A program made the position numbers and the translations under genes. Shown piece after piece: positions 1 to 7,969 of a stretch of 37,781 bases of DNA. The notes under the pieces were generated by a model. It had not been told where the DNA came from, made no database searches, and saw nothing but the letters and a program-made list of their open reading frames with translations. The stretch comes from Streptomyces longisporoflavus (lineage in GTDB: Bacteria > Actinomycetota > Actinomycetes > Streptomycetales > Streptomycetaceae), in the NCBI RefSeq assembly GCF_014649775.1, contig NZ_BMTR01000044.1:1-37781 (forward strand). Reading direction: 5' to 3'. Position 1 is the stretch's first letter. Each line of letters opens with the position of its first letter.

Positions 1-1
1 C

Positions 2-61
2 GGCGGCGCACCACTCGCGATCATCAAGGAGTACATCGAGAACCAGAAGCGCCCTGGATGA
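2..61 (+). CDS. IS200/IS605-family transposase TnpA, C-terminal end (partial)
   Basis: The first bases read in frame as an open C-terminus, GGAPLAIIKEYIENQKRPG, followed by TGA. That is the typical tail of actinobacterial IS200/IS605 Y1 transposases (GGAPL.II..YIE.Q). These are HUH-type single-strand transposases whose catalytic Tyr and HUH motif lie upstream of the window. A hairpin typical of such an element's right end follows about 60 bp downstream, which supports the call. The segment is short, so the assignment rests on the tail motif and the context. Confidence 0.6.
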   Translation, partial: GGAPLAIIKEYIENQKRPG

Positions 62-165
62 GGTAGACAGTGCAGACCCGTGCGCACGTGCGGGTCAGAG
101 CAGCGTTAAGAAGCGCTTCCGGCCGGCCCTGAAGGGCCGGGGTTCCGCGCTAGATCCCGCTGAAA
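62..165 (+). mobile_element. Right end of the IS200/IS605-type element with subterminal hairpin
   Basis: Downstream of the TnpA stop, bases 123-140 form a perfect 7-bp stem with a 4-nt loop (CCGGCCC-TGAA-GGGCCGG), followed by GGTTCCGCGC. IS200/IS605 elements lack terminal inverted repeats and use such subterminal hairpins for TnpA recognition, with cleavage a few bases outside. The exact cleavage site and element boundary cannot be fixed without the left end. Confidence 0.5.
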
Positions 166-339
166 CACCCGGGTCGACAAGATCGCCTGACCGAATAGAC
201 GCTGACCTTCGCTTTGCTCGGCCACCGTTTCCCACCGCCGCCCTTGGCCTGACCCCACAGTCAACTAACCAACTACCCGCACAACGAGACCGCACGCAGT
301 CCGGTAAACCGGAAAGACGGGGAACTCACCTTCGAGCGA

Positions 340-660
340 AACATCATTGAGACGGCCCTGAGGACCCGGCGGATGAGCTCGGCGGACGCCCGGGCGTGGT
401 GCGGGCGGTCGAGTGCGGGGTCGCGGGCCGATATCGCTTAAAGCTGCTGGGCCGGTCTCGGTGAGGCGGCCAAGATGACGGGCGAGCCCTCTGGTCACGT
501 TCCGCACGAACGGCGCCTTGCGGGGCGGTTCGTGCGGGAAGTTTCCGCGGAGTTCGGCCACGTACTTCTTCACGCGTTCTCGCCGCCGGGATAGCCGCGC
601 TCGATGTACTTCCCCGAGCAGGCGACGGGCCACGGGCGACGGCGCAGCCCACCGGAATGC
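340..660 (-). pseudogene. ISL3-type transposase remnant, middle part
   Basis: Read on the minus strand, about 654 to 430 encodes VKKYVAELRGNFPHEP and then LTETGPAALSDI. A shifted frame supplies ERGYPGGENA just upstream, and another shift continues as SARDPALDR. The series 'ERGYPGG-N.-KKYV..LR' is the hallmark of ISL3/ISxac-like transposases between the HTH and the DDE core. At least two frameshifts make it non-functional. There is no intact gene between 165 and 738; the rest of that stretch shows nothing I recognise. Confidence 0.6.
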
Positions 661-738
661 GCACAGGTCGGTACAGCTGTACACGCACGGTCCTGAGGAG
701 ATGCCGTCGGCCGTACAAAGCCGGCACGGTGCCCGGTT

Positions 739-1473
739 CTATTCGGCCGGTGCGGCCAGGCGGAAGCCCACGCCGATCGCTTCGAGGTCCGGCTCGTAGG
801 CGCCGTGGCGGCGGGCGCACCGGGCCAGGTCCCGGTCGTGGCAGAACGCGCCGCCCCGGGTGACGTGCCCATCGAAGGCCCAGTCCTCGCTGCGCGGCAC
901 CTCGGCGGGCGCGCCGGGGTAGGGAGCGTAGGGGGTAGAGGTCCACTCGTCGGCGTTGCCCGCCATGTCCAGTACCCCGAACGGGCTGGCGCCCCCGGGG
1001 AACGAACCGACCGGCGTCGTGGTGCCTATGCCGAGGTCCACCAGATTGGCCAGGCCGGTGCGGTACTTTTCGCCCCACGGGAACTCCCGGCCGTCGTCGC
1101 CCCGCGCGGCACGCTCCCACTCGTCTTCCGTGGGCAGCCGCACGGCGAGGCCGAGCCGCTGCCCGAGCCAACGGCAGTAGGCCGTCGCCTCCTCCCGGGC
1201 GACCCCGATGACCGGGTGGTCCACCGGCCTCTGCGGGACCGGTCGGCCGCTGTCCGCGGCGAACAGTGCCCACTGGCCGACCGTGACCGGGGTGCGGGCG
1301 ATCCGGAACGCCGGGACGTGGATCTCCGCGCGCGGAGCTTCTTTCATGTACCACTCCACCGGCACCCCGGTGTCCGCATAGCGGCGGGCCACAGCCGCCA
1401 CTTCGTCCACCGGCGTACCCCGACGCAGCAACCCGGCCGGAATCCTTACCCAGTCCACCTGCTCCACCCGCAT
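739..1473 (-). CDS. Formylglycine-generating-enzyme-like (SUMF1/FGE-sulfatase domain) protein
   Basis: A 244-aa protein with an almost full-length SUMF/FGE-sulfatase domain. Visible landmarks are IPAG near residue 11, RLPTEDEWERAARG at about 112-125, GVLDMAGNADEWT at about 166-178 and RGGAFCHDRDLARCARR at about 206-222. The family includes copper-dependent formylglycine-generating enzymes and relatives such as EgtB and PvdO. True FGEs carry two active-site Cys four residues apart; here the Cys are C211 and C219, and C219 is the structural 'RCAYR' position of generic family members. Sulfatase maturation is therefore not assured. The start is the ATG at 1473, preceded by GAGGAGGAG. A longer upstream reading adds 85 non-homologous residues. 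No sulfatase gene is nearby. The gene sits between two halves of an ISL3 transposase relic. Confidence 0.85.
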   Translation of the reverse strand: MRVEQVDWVRIPAGLLRRGTPVDEVAAVARRYADTGVPVEWYMKEAPRAEIHVPAFRIARTPVTVGQWALFAADSGRPVPQRPVDHPVIGVAREEATAYCRWLGQRLGLAVRLPTEDEWERAARGDDGREFPWGEKYRTGLANLVDLGIGTTTPVGSFPGGASPFGVLDMAGNADEWTSTPYAPYPGAPAEVPRSEDWAFDGHVTRGGAFCHDRDLARCARRHGAYEPDLEAIGVGFRLAAPAE

Positions 1474-1645
1474 GACTCCTCCTCGGCTTGAACGGACAAC
1501 CTCATGATCACCTGAGGGTCCGGGGCGGACATCGGCCGATGGACCTACCTCGACAGCGACCTTGGAACCAGGGCACCGGGCCACGGACCAGCTGAACTCC
1601 GGCACAACGAGCGGTGTGTGCCCGCGTGCACCGGCCAAGGCGTCT

Positions 1646-1834
1646 TCATGTGTATGCCGACAGGAGGGTCCGGGAGGCTGGTCGACCGGTCCACCGGCCG
1701 ACCAGGAGCTCGTCTGCGCTCGCCGCATTCGCGCAGCGGCGGACGGTGCGGGCGAGCCCGAGCCGGCGGGCGATCGTGCGCAGGCCGATGCCTTGGTCGA
1801 ACTTGGAAGTCAGGCCGGCGTGGCCGCCCGGGCC
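1646..1834 (-). pseudogene. ISL3-type transposase remnant, N-terminal HTH part
   Basis: On the minus strand this stretch encodes GLRTIARRLGLARTVRR, then ASADELLVGRW and TGRP. It matches the ISL3 transposase helix-turn-helix segment (L..IARELGLARNTVRR.ARA..P.ELL..RW..RP). One residue is missing in the HTH turn, and the frame ends at a stop at 1646. It is in the same orientation as the remnant at 340-660 and encodes the part that should come immediately before it, so the two look like parts of one broken transposase with the SUMF gene between them. Nothing else is recognisable in 1474-1862. Confidence 0.55.
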
Positions 1835-1862
1835 GATCGGCCCATGCCCAAAGCGGCAGGAA

Positions 1863-2195
1863 CTAGGCGGGGACGGGCGGGCACTCAAGGACCTCGATCG
1901 AGTTCCCGGGATGCAGAGCGATATGAGGGTGGTCGAGGAAAAGCCGCGCCGCGTCGTCATGCGCCACGGCCTCCACGATCGCGTATCCGATCTTCGAGTC
2001 GGTGAAGTCCTCGATGCCGCCGGCTGTCACCCGCTTCTTGCGATACAGGGGCGCACCGCGGTCGACGAGCGCGTGCTCGTTCCTCTGAGCCCACACCGCC
2101 CATGCGTGCATGAACTCGCTTTGCTGCTGTTCGCTGAGCTCTGCCCGCTCGGTGTCGTCTGCCGCGCCATGCAAAATCGCCAGAAACCTACCCAC
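1863..2195 (-). CDS. YCII-related small protein
   Basis: A 110-aa protein beginning VGRFLAILHGAAD. It contains the ferredoxin-like YCII/DGPF pattern: an N-terminal beta strand with 'FLAILHG', a central helix with 'QQQSEFMHAWAVWAQ', the 'ALVDRGAPL' turn, then 'IVEAVAHDDAARLFLDHPH' and the C-terminal 'SIEVLECPPV'. Family members are small dimeric proteins of unclear enzymatic role, sometimes found near ECF sigma factors. I chose the GTG at 2195 because it matches the usual start of the fold. A GTG at 2213 would add six residues. Neither has a convincing Shine-Dalgarno. It appears monocistronic. Confidence 0.7.
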   Translation of the reverse strand: MGRFLAILHGAADDTERAELSEQQQSEFMHAWAVWAQRNEHALVDRGAPLYRKKRVTAGGIEDFTDSKIGYAIVEAVAHDDAARLFLDHPHIALHPGNSIEVLECPPVPA

Positions 2196-2529
2196 GGACG
2201 GAGCATAGGCCACGCCCGAGCAGACACGCCTGGGGCAAACCGGCAGGGCGGGCCTCGCAACAACAAGGAGCCCGCGGGCAAGCACCCCTCGCAAGTCCTG
2301 CCCGGCCTCGCCGGGCAGCGGGCCCCCGGGACGCCGCCCTCCCCGGCCTGCACCCGAGGCCGACGGCAGACGCCGCCGCTGCCATCTGTAGGCCACCGGC
2401 CCACGGCTGTGACGTGGCGGAAGCGCATCGCGGCCGGCGCCCGCTGCGGGCGGCGGGGCCTTGCGGGTGGCACCGAGAGGAAGTGTCCCGCAAGGCGTTC
2501 AGGGACCCTGCCGGGGCGGATGGGAGCTC

Positions 2530-2814
2530 TCAGCCCCCGGCCACGGCCGCTGCCCGCACCGCGGCGAGAACACAACCCGCGGCAACCGCCAGTATCGCCA
2601 ACCTCGCCCACCACCACCCCCGCGACACGGCCACCCGCTCCGGAGAGCTGCGATCACCGCCTTCGCACGCCCCGGCACGGCCCTCTTCCTGTTGCGGCCG
2701 ATGCTGCACGCACCGCCCATGCGCAAGTGAGCCGGCCATCAGCCAGTACACGCCCAGCAGTCGGCCCAGAAAAGTTGGAGGAAAGCGGCCGTCACCATTT
2801 GCGTTGTGCTCCAT
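2530..2814 (-). CDS. Possible small membrane protein (weak)
   Basis: A 94-aa open frame starting MEHNANGDGRF, with a moderately hydrophobic N-terminal segment (FLGRLLGVYWLMAG) and a strongly hydrophobic C-terminal segment (WWWARLAILAVAAGCVLAAV). I recognise no family. There is no clear ribosome site, although the low-GC codons near the start (CAT TTG CGT region) are unlike random noncoding sequence here. It is the only plausible gene between 2196 and 3057 and should be treated as tentative. Confidence 0.25.
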   Translation of the reverse strand: MEHNANGDGRFPPTFLGRLLGVYWLMAGSLAHGRCVQHRPQQEEGRAGACEGGDRSSPERVAVSRGWWWARLAILAVAAGCVLAAVRAAAVAGG

Positions 2815-3043
2815 GCCCACGACCAACGAACGCCCGCGCAGTGGAGAAACGGTTCCCGTCCACCCGGTCGCCCGCACTCACCTGCACCGGTGGAGATCGC
2901 CCGCAAAACTTGACCGAGTCCATGCTCCGGCGCATCAAGGCCGTCGTGGGCATCGGCGTGAGGGCACCCGGCCCAGAGGCAGCTGATGCCACAGCACCGT
3001 CGCCTCCTGCGCGCGTCGAAGCGGCGCCGCGCTGTGCTCGCTC

Positions 3044-3049
3044 TACGAT
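3044..3049 (+). promoter_or_regulatory. -10 element of a probably leaderless transcript
   Basis: TACGAT lies 8 bases upstream of the GTG at 3058. This is the spacing typical of leaderless actinobacterial mRNAs, where transcription begins at the start codon. No Shine-Dalgarno is present between it and the start. Confidence 0.5.
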
Positions 3050-3057
3050 CAGCGGCT

Positions 3058-3327
3058 GTGGCACACACCTTCGAAGAGCTCGTCGCGATGCAGCGCGCAG
3101 CCGACGCAGCCTATGCGCGGGCCCGGCAGCTACGCGATCAGTACGGTCCGCCGGCCGCCCACCCGTGGTCCGAACAGCAGTCACAGACCTACGAGACGGC
3201 CTGGCGTGCGGCGCGAGCTCTGGACCGGGACGCCCACAGCGCTGTCACCGCCTACGCCCAGGCACACGGCGAAGCCCGCCAGGACACCGAAACCCGGGTC
3301 AGGAAGGCCGCCGGGCCTCCCGAGTAG
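3058..3327 (+). CDS. Conserved hypothetical protein of Streptomyces (89 aa)
   Basis: Begins VAHTFEELVAMQRAADAAYA and is dominated by two or three predicted amphipathic helices. 'WSEQQSQTYETAWRAARAL' is the most conserved-looking stretch. I recognise the pattern as a small, widespread, uncharacterised streptomycete protein, but no function is known to me. There is no signal peptide or membrane segment, so it is probably cytosolic. The GTG at 3058 is preferred over the upstream ATG at 2986 because the 24 extra residues are low-complexity Arg-rich sequence and because a -10 hexamer directly precedes the GTG. Confidence 0.7.
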   Translation: MAHTFEELVAMQRAADAAYARARQLRDQYGPPAAHPWSEQQSQTYETAWRAARALDRDAHSAVTAYAQAHGEARQDTETRVRKAAGPPE

Positions 3328-3471
3328 CCGCTCGGCGGATACGTCGGCGCCCGCAAGCGGCCGGCCGCTGCTCGGCGCACCACGACTGGACCTGCTGTGT
3401 CGCTGGTCGTCGAGCCAGCCAAATACAGGTATTCGTAGGCGCAGAGCATCTTGCTGCCGTAACGCTTTACG

Positions 3472-3657
3472 TCAGAAGCTGTCGACGAGCAGTATCGCGA
3501 GACCGCAGGCCGCCATGAAGGTCACGAAGGGTCTCTTCGCCTTGTAACCGATGACCAGGACGACGAGGGCGAAAAGGCCCAGTGGGTGAAGCTTCCCCTG
3601 GTTGAGTCGCTCAAAGACGATGAGGAGGGCGAAGAGTGCGAGGGCGATGAGCGGCAC
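3472..3657 (-). CDS. Small hydrophobic membrane protein (61 aa)
   Basis: A short gene inside a longer minus-strand frame. The GTG at 3657 is preceded at good spacing by GAAGGAGGA, which sets the start. The product has three hydrophobic stretches: VPLIALALFALLIVF, HPLGLFALVVLVIGY and FVTFMAACGLAILLV. They are separated by short charged turns (ERLNQGK, KAKRP), so it should be an integral membrane protein with two to three helices. I recognise no family. Bases 3658-4174 upstream hold no gene I can support. Confidence 0.7.
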   Translation of the reverse strand: MPLIALALFALLIVFERLNQGKLHPLGLFALVVLVIGYKAKRPFVTFMAACGLAILLVDSF

Positions 3658-4174
3658 GACGGTCCTCCTTCGAGTGGAAGGGACACAAGGCGCGAACCTG
3701 CCCACGAGCCAAATGAATCCCAACAACCCTGTATCACAGCCCAGTTGGGCGGCAAGAGGTAAAGCGGCCGACATGGGTTGTCGACTGTGCCTGTCGTGTT
3801 CTCCCGACCCAGGGGGGCTGTCCATACGTCTACCACCAGGCGTTGCGCGAGAGCGAGTGACTGCTGCTGGACGGTGCTGCTCGTGCCGCTCCGGTTCGCC
3901 GTGAGCGGGAGCCGATGCGCCGCGCCGAGCGCGGACGTTCCCTTCCCGTACCCCGCATGCCTCCCGCGCACGATGCGGCGCCACCAGCGGATGTTGCAGC
4001 CTGCCAGGACGATGCTGGTGGCCGCCCCCGGCCGGTACAGGTGCCCCTCTGCCCGGCACAGCGCCACCGCAGAGCGGGCACCACCCTGCCCGGGCTTTCG
4101 GGTGAGGATGGCGCCTGTGGTGCGGCTGGGCGGCCGCCGGCTTACGGATGCTCAGCGATGGCCGGCCCCGCCGG

Positions 4175-4489
4175 TCAGTCGATGCCGTCGAGGCCGTCGA
4201 CGATGCGGAAGACGCGCTCGACGCCGTCGGGCAGGGCCACCAGCGCCTTCTGGTATGCCTCGCTCTCGTATGCCGCGACGGCCTGTTCAAAGCTGTCGAA
4301 CTCGATCAGAACGACGCGTTGCGTGATTCCGGCCTCGTGGGCGACGACTCGACCGCCACGGGAGGGGATCCGGGACAGGGTGCGCCCGCCCCCAGCCCGG
4401 ACAGCCGGACCGGCCAGCTTGTCGTAGGCGGTGAGCCCCTCAGGGTCGGAGACGGCGGGGTAGACACTGACCCAGTAGCCCTTGGCCAT
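4175..4489 (-). CDS. DUF1330 family protein
   Basis: A 104-aa protein starting MAKGYWVSVYPAV, with the DUF1330 layout: the N-terminal 'KGYWV' strand, 'YDKLAGPAVRAGGGRTLSRI', 'RVVLIEFDSFEQAVAAYES' and 'YQKAL' before a C-terminal 'FRIVDG'. It has the dimeric alpha-beta barrel (ferredoxin-like) fold; the biochemical role of the family is not established. The ATG at 4489 follows a strong AGGAGG (AGGAGGTTTCC-ATG). It is divergent from the LysR regulator at 4678 with 188 bp between the starts, a classic arrangement for control by that regulator. Confidence 0.85.
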   Translation of the reverse strand: MAKGYWVSVYPAVSDPEGLTAYDKLAGPAVRAGGGRTLSRIPSRGGRVVAHEAGITQRVVLIEFDSFEQAVAAYESEAYQKALVALPDGVERVFRIVDGLDGID

Positions 4490-4677
4490 GGAAACCTCCT
4501 GTGTCGGGCCGGACACGTCCGACGTCGAATTGACACTCAGATCGATCGATCCCGGCCACAGGTACTGCGGTCAGTCGGATCGCCGTAGGCGCAGGTTAGG
4601 GCTTGATGTGCGGTCGGGGGAAAGACCGGTACGGGCTAGGCTCAGAACGGATCGTTATCAATCGGCGGGGAGGGCAC

Positions 4678-5580
4678 GTGGCGCCGGATACGGTGAGCCT
4701 GCGGTACTTCCTGGTGCTGGCGCAGGAGTTGAACTTCACCCGCGCGGCCGCGCGGATCGGTATCGCACAGCCCGCACTCAGCGCCCGGATGCGCCGGCTG
4801 GAGAAGGAACTTGGTACGGCCCTGCTGGTCCGCAACACTCGTAGCGTCGTATTGACCACGGCCGGTGCGGCTTTGGCGGAGTCCGCGCCGCCCGCGCTGG
4901 CGGCGCTGGACCGGGCATGGGACACCGCCCGGAGCGCGGCAGCCGGTGAACTGGGCACGCTGCGCATCGGATACAGCCTCAGCGCCGGGTCCGAGACGGC
5001 ACCGGCCCTGGTGGACAGGCTGATGCGCGGCACCAGCGGGCTCGAGGTCGGCGCGGTCCCGATGTCGACACCGGAGATCTCCCCCGCGGTCGCCGACGGC
5101 CGCATCGATGCCGGGATCACCCGCGGTGAACAGCCGGGCTGTGACGTGCGCCGGTTCCTGCTGCGGCGTGCGCGCATCGGGGTCCAGCTGGCGCAGCACC
5201 ATCCGCTGGCCGAACACCCGGAGATCGAGATCGCCGACGCGGCCGCGTATCCGCTGCGACTGCCGGAGCGTGCGGCCAACCCCGTGATCCACGATCAGCT
5301 GTCCGCACTGTTCCGGGACACCCGACCGCCTCCCCGATTCCACACGCCCGCAGTCTCTTTCGACATGTCTCAGTGCGACCTGCGTGACGGGGTCACCCTC
5401 GCTCCGGCCGGAGAAGCCGCGCTCACGGCACAACCGGCCGGGCTCACCTGGCGCCCGCTGCGGGGCGCACCCAGCCTGACGCTCCACCTGGTCCTCCCAC
5501 GCGAGCAGTCACCGCTACACCGCCGCATCCGTGCCGTCGCCAAAACCCTGGCGCATGAGCTGCACTGGCTGGCGGACTGA
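4678..5580 (+). CDS. LysR-family transcriptional regulator
   Basis: A 300-aa protein. Residues about 5-65 form the LysR winged HTH (SLRYFLVLAQELNFTRAAARIGIAQPALS split across helix-turn-helix, then RRLEKELGTALLVRNTRSVVLTTAG). The remainder is a substrate-binding-like effector domain starting 'LGTLRIGYSLSAG'. The GTG at 4678 has GGGGAGGG just upstream. The upstream reading from 4603 lacks a ribosome site and adds residues outside the family fold. The likely target is the divergent DUF1330 gene. LysR regulators usually bind a T-N11-A motif in the shared spacer, but I could not assign one with confidence. Confidence 0.9.
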   Translation: MAPDTVSLRYFLVLAQELNFTRAAARIGIAQPALSARMRRLEKELGTALLVRNTRSVVLTTAGAALAESAPPALAALDRAWDTARSAAAGELGTLRIGYSLSAGSETAPALVDRLMRGTSGLEVGAVPMSTPEISPAVADGRIDAGITRGEQPGCDVRRFLLRRARIGVQLAQHHPLAEHPEIEIADAAAYPLRLPERAANPVIHDQLSALFRDTRPPPRFHTPAVSFDMSQCDLRDGVTLAPAGEAALTAQPAGLTWRPLRGAPSLTLHLVLPREQSPLHRRIRAVAKTLAHELHWLAD

Positions 5581-5745
5581 CACGCAAGAAGTCAGCGATC
5601 ACCGGCTGTAGTTGACGATGGTCTGGAGGCCACGCTCCGCTCGTGCCTCAGCCGTCACCTCGTACACCGCCACCGCTGCCGCTGCCGCCGCCAAGGGGGC
5701 GCCGCCCTCGCTCCGGCCCGGGTCACGGGATGCCGGTGGCGCTGA

Positions 5746-6684
5746 TCACCATGCGCTGATGACCGGCGCTTCGGGCTCGTGCCGCCGCCACGCCTCGTTG
5801 AGGCGTGCGAGCCGGTCTGCGGCAGCGATGCCGCGCAGGGACGCGATCCTGCCGTCGCTGACCTCGAATGCCACGGCGCCCACGACCCGGCCGTCGATGA
5901 CGGCGACGACGGCCGGGGAGCCGTTGAGACGCGCGATATGCATCGCGGGCGAGCCGCCGGCCATCCGCCGCTTCGCCGGCGTGGGCTTGAAGCCGGCCCG
6001 TACGTAGGCGGCGACCCGCTCCCGCGTCGTGTAACGCAACAGCCGCCTGGCGAGTCCGGCGCCGTCCGAGAGTGCTGTCACGTCGTCGGTGAGGAGCGCC
6101 ACCAGCCGTTCGGTACGCCCCGATGTGGCGGCGGCGAGGAACTCCTCGACGACGCGGCGTGCGGACGCGGGATCGGTCTCGCCGCCGCGGCGCCGCTCGG
6201 CGGCGACACGGACGCGGGAGCGGTGGGCATGCTGCTGGCTCGCTGACTGGGTGATGTCGAGGATTCCGGCGATCTCGGCGTGGCTGTACGAGAAGGCCTC
6301 GCGCAGGACGTAGACGGCCCGCTCGACCGGCGCGAGACGCTCCAGAAGGGTCAGTACGGCCAAGGACACCGATTCGCGCTGCTCGAAGGTCTCGGCAGGG
6401 CCGAGCATCGGGTCGCCCTCCAGGAGCGGCTCGGGCAACCAGGCACCAGCCGCTCGCTCGTGGCGTACCTGCGCCGAGCGGAGCCGGTCGAGGCAGAGGT
6501 TGGTGATGACCTTGGTCAGCCACGCTTCCGGCACATCAACTCGTTCGCGGTCCGCGGCCTGCCAGCGCAGGAATGTGTCCTGCACGGCGTCCTCGGCGTC
6601 GGCGGCCGAGCCGAGCAGACGGTACGCGAGCGAGGCCAGCCGGCCCCGGCTGGCCTCGAACCGATCGATGGCTGCGTTGTCCAT
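5746..6684 (-). CDS. ECF41-type (SigJ-like) extracytoplasmic-function sigma factor
   Basis: 312 aa. Region sigma2 covers about residues 8-75 (LASLAYRLLGSAADAEDAVQ, then FLRWQAADRERVDVPEAWL). The linker motif AWLPEP is present near residue 80, and sigma4 lies at about 110-165 (LTLLERLAPVERAVYVLRE, FSYSHAEIAGIL). A C-terminal SnoaL/NTF2-like extension of about 120 aa replaces the usual anti-sigma factor. ECF41 sigmas are controlled by this extension. Its characteristic DGGGK is changed to DGAGL and the NPDKL end motif to AADRLARL. It follows the flavoprotein gene with a 10-bp gap, and so is co-transcribed with it, the known ECF41 arrangement with an oxidoreductase target. Confidence 0.92.
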   Translation of the reverse strand: MDNAAIDRFEASRGRLASLAYRLLGSAADAEDAVQDTFLRWQAADRERVDVPEAWLTKVITNLCLDRLRSAQVRHERAAGAWLPEPLLEGDPMLGPAETFEQRESVSLAVLTLLERLAPVERAVYVLREAFSYSHAEIAGILDITQSASQQHAHRSRVRVAAERRRGGETDPASARRVVEEFLAAATSGRTERLVALLTDDVTALSDGAGLARRLLRYTTRERVAAYVRAGFKPTPAKRRMAGGSPAMHIARLNGSPAVVAVIDGRVVGAVAFEVSDGRIASLRGIAAADRLARLNEAWRRHEPEAPVISAW

Positions 6685-6694
6685 GCGCAGCAGC

Positions 6695-7885
6695 CTATGC
6701 GGCGGCCCTCACACCGGCCCGGTCGGGCTCGGTGGCCAGGCGGCGCTTGCGCTTGGGCATGCCGAAAGTCGGGTGGGCGATGCCGAATCCGGCGCCCTTG
6801 AGCACGCCCGTCTTGAACCACGCGGCGGGCCTGCCGCCCAGGTACCAGGACTTCGAGAGGACGTCCCCGTCCACCATCTGGAAGATCGCGTCCCGGCGCC
6901 CGAGGCTGATGTGGTTGCCGTAGTACTTCAGCCCGACGGTCGGAACCTCACTGCCTGTCAGGCGCGCGATGATCGCGGCGGTCGCCTGCATGTTGGTGAA
7001 GCCTGCCGACGCACAGGACATCGGCAGTGGCCGGCCGTTCTCGCCGATCGCGTAGGCGCAGTCACCGGCGGCGTAGACGTCCGGGTGCGAGAGCGAGCGC
7101 ATGGTGCGGTCGACGAGGATCTGGCCGGTCTCGGCGACCTCCAGACCACTGGCGGCCGCGATGGGGTGCACGGCGAACCCGGCCGACCACACGGTCACGT
7201 CGGCCGGGATCGACCTGCCGTCGGCGGCGATCGCCCGTGTCGGCTCGACGGCTTCGATGCCGGTGTGCTCGTGGACACTGACGCCGAGCCGGTCGAAGGC
7301 CCGGCGCAGGTGACGGCGGGCCTTCGGGGAGAGCCAGGCGCCCAGCTCGCCGCGGGCGGCGAGCGCGACCGAGAGATCGGGCCGGGACTCGGCGAACTCG
7401 GTGGCGGTCTCGATGCCGGTCAGCCCCTCGCCCACGACCAGCACGGCGGCGCCCTCGCCCAGGTAGGCCAGGCGCTCGCGCAGCCGCAGCGCCGAGGACC
7501 GGCCGGTCACATCAAAGGCGTACTCGGCCACACCGGGGACGCCATGGTCGGCCACGGAACTACCGAGCGCGTAGAGCAATGTGTCGTACGCGAGCTCGCC
7601 GTCGCCGTCCTCGCCGGTCACAGCGACGGTCTTGCGCTCGGGGTCGACGCCGGTGACGCGGGCCAGTCGCAGTCGCACCCCGGTGCCCGCGAATACGTCG
7701 GCGAGGTTGCGGAATTTGACGTCCTGGCCGATCGCGAGCTGGTGCAGCCGCATCCGCTCGACGAAGTGGGGCGCGGCGTTGACAACGGTTACCTCGGTAT
7801 CAGCGGGGGCGAGTCGGCGGGCCAGGTTTCCGGCGGCAAAGGCCCCGGCGTATCCGGCGCCGAGTATGACGATGCGGTGCTTCAT
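6695..7885 (-). CDS. FAD-dependent NADH dehydrogenase-like oxidoreductase (NDH-2 / pyridine nucleotide-disulfide type)
   Basis: 396 aa. An FAD Rossmann motif ILGAGYAGAFAAGNLARRL opens the protein. A second dinucleotide motif, VLVVGEGLTGIETATEF, lies near residue 155, and the FAD-closing VYAAGDCAYAIG near residue 285. This is the two-dinucleotide-binding-domain architecture of type II NADH dehydrogenases and related quinone reductases. No disulfide CxxxxC is seen. The ATG at 7885 has AGGGAGC upstream. The gene heads a two-gene operon with the ECF41 sigma factor, whose regulon in other bacteria usually includes exactly this type of neighbour. An inverted repeat lies about 70-85 bp upstream of the start. 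Confidence 0.9.
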   Translation of the reverse strand: MKHRIVILGAGYAGAFAAGNLARRLAPADTEVTVVNAAPHFVERMRLHQLAIGQDVKFRNLADVFAGTGVRLRLARVTGVDPERKTVAVTGEDGDGELAYDTLLYALGSSVADHGVPGVAEYAFDVTGRSSALRLRERLAYLGEGAAVLVVGEGLTGIETATEFAESRPDLSVALAARGELGAWLSPKARRHLRRAFDRLGVSVHEHTGIEAVEPTRAIAADGRSIPADVTVWSAGFAVHPIAAASGLEVAETGQILVDRTMRSLSHPDVYAAGDCAYAIGENGRPLPMSCASAGFTNMQATAAIIARLTGSEVPTVGLKYYGNHISLGRRDAIFQMVDGDVLSKSWYLGGRPAAWFKTGVLKGAGFGIAHPTFGMPKRKRRLATEPDRAGVRAAA

Positions 7886-7955
7886 TGGTTGCTCCCTGTT
7901 CGGTTCGCGTGGCCCTTGAACGGGACAGCGCCCCGATTGCCGACAGGAGCCGGGT

Positions 7956-7969
7956 GTGACGTGGGTCAC
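7956..7969. promoter_or_regulatory. Inverted repeat GTGAC-N4-GTCAC upstream of the flavoprotein-sigma operon
   Basis: GTGACGTGGGTCAC is a perfect 5-bp inverted repeat with a 4-bp spacer, 71-84 bp upstream of the flavoprotein start. Read on the minus strand it contains CGTCACA, reminiscent of the -35 region of ECF41 promoters (TGTCACA-like). I could not place a matching -10 with certainty. It may be an operator or promoter part, or it may belong to the acyl-CoA oxidase relic. Confidence 0.3.

Noticed and set aside
1614..3518. A 634-residue plus-strand open frame
   Set aside because: It is Arg/Pro-rich, has no family motif, and runs antisense through the ISL3 relic and the YCII-like gene; typical high-GC shadow.
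3658..4174. Minus-strand frames such as 3522-4067 and 3830-4084
   Set aside because: No start with a ribosome site, no family motif, and codon use unlike the neighbouring genes.
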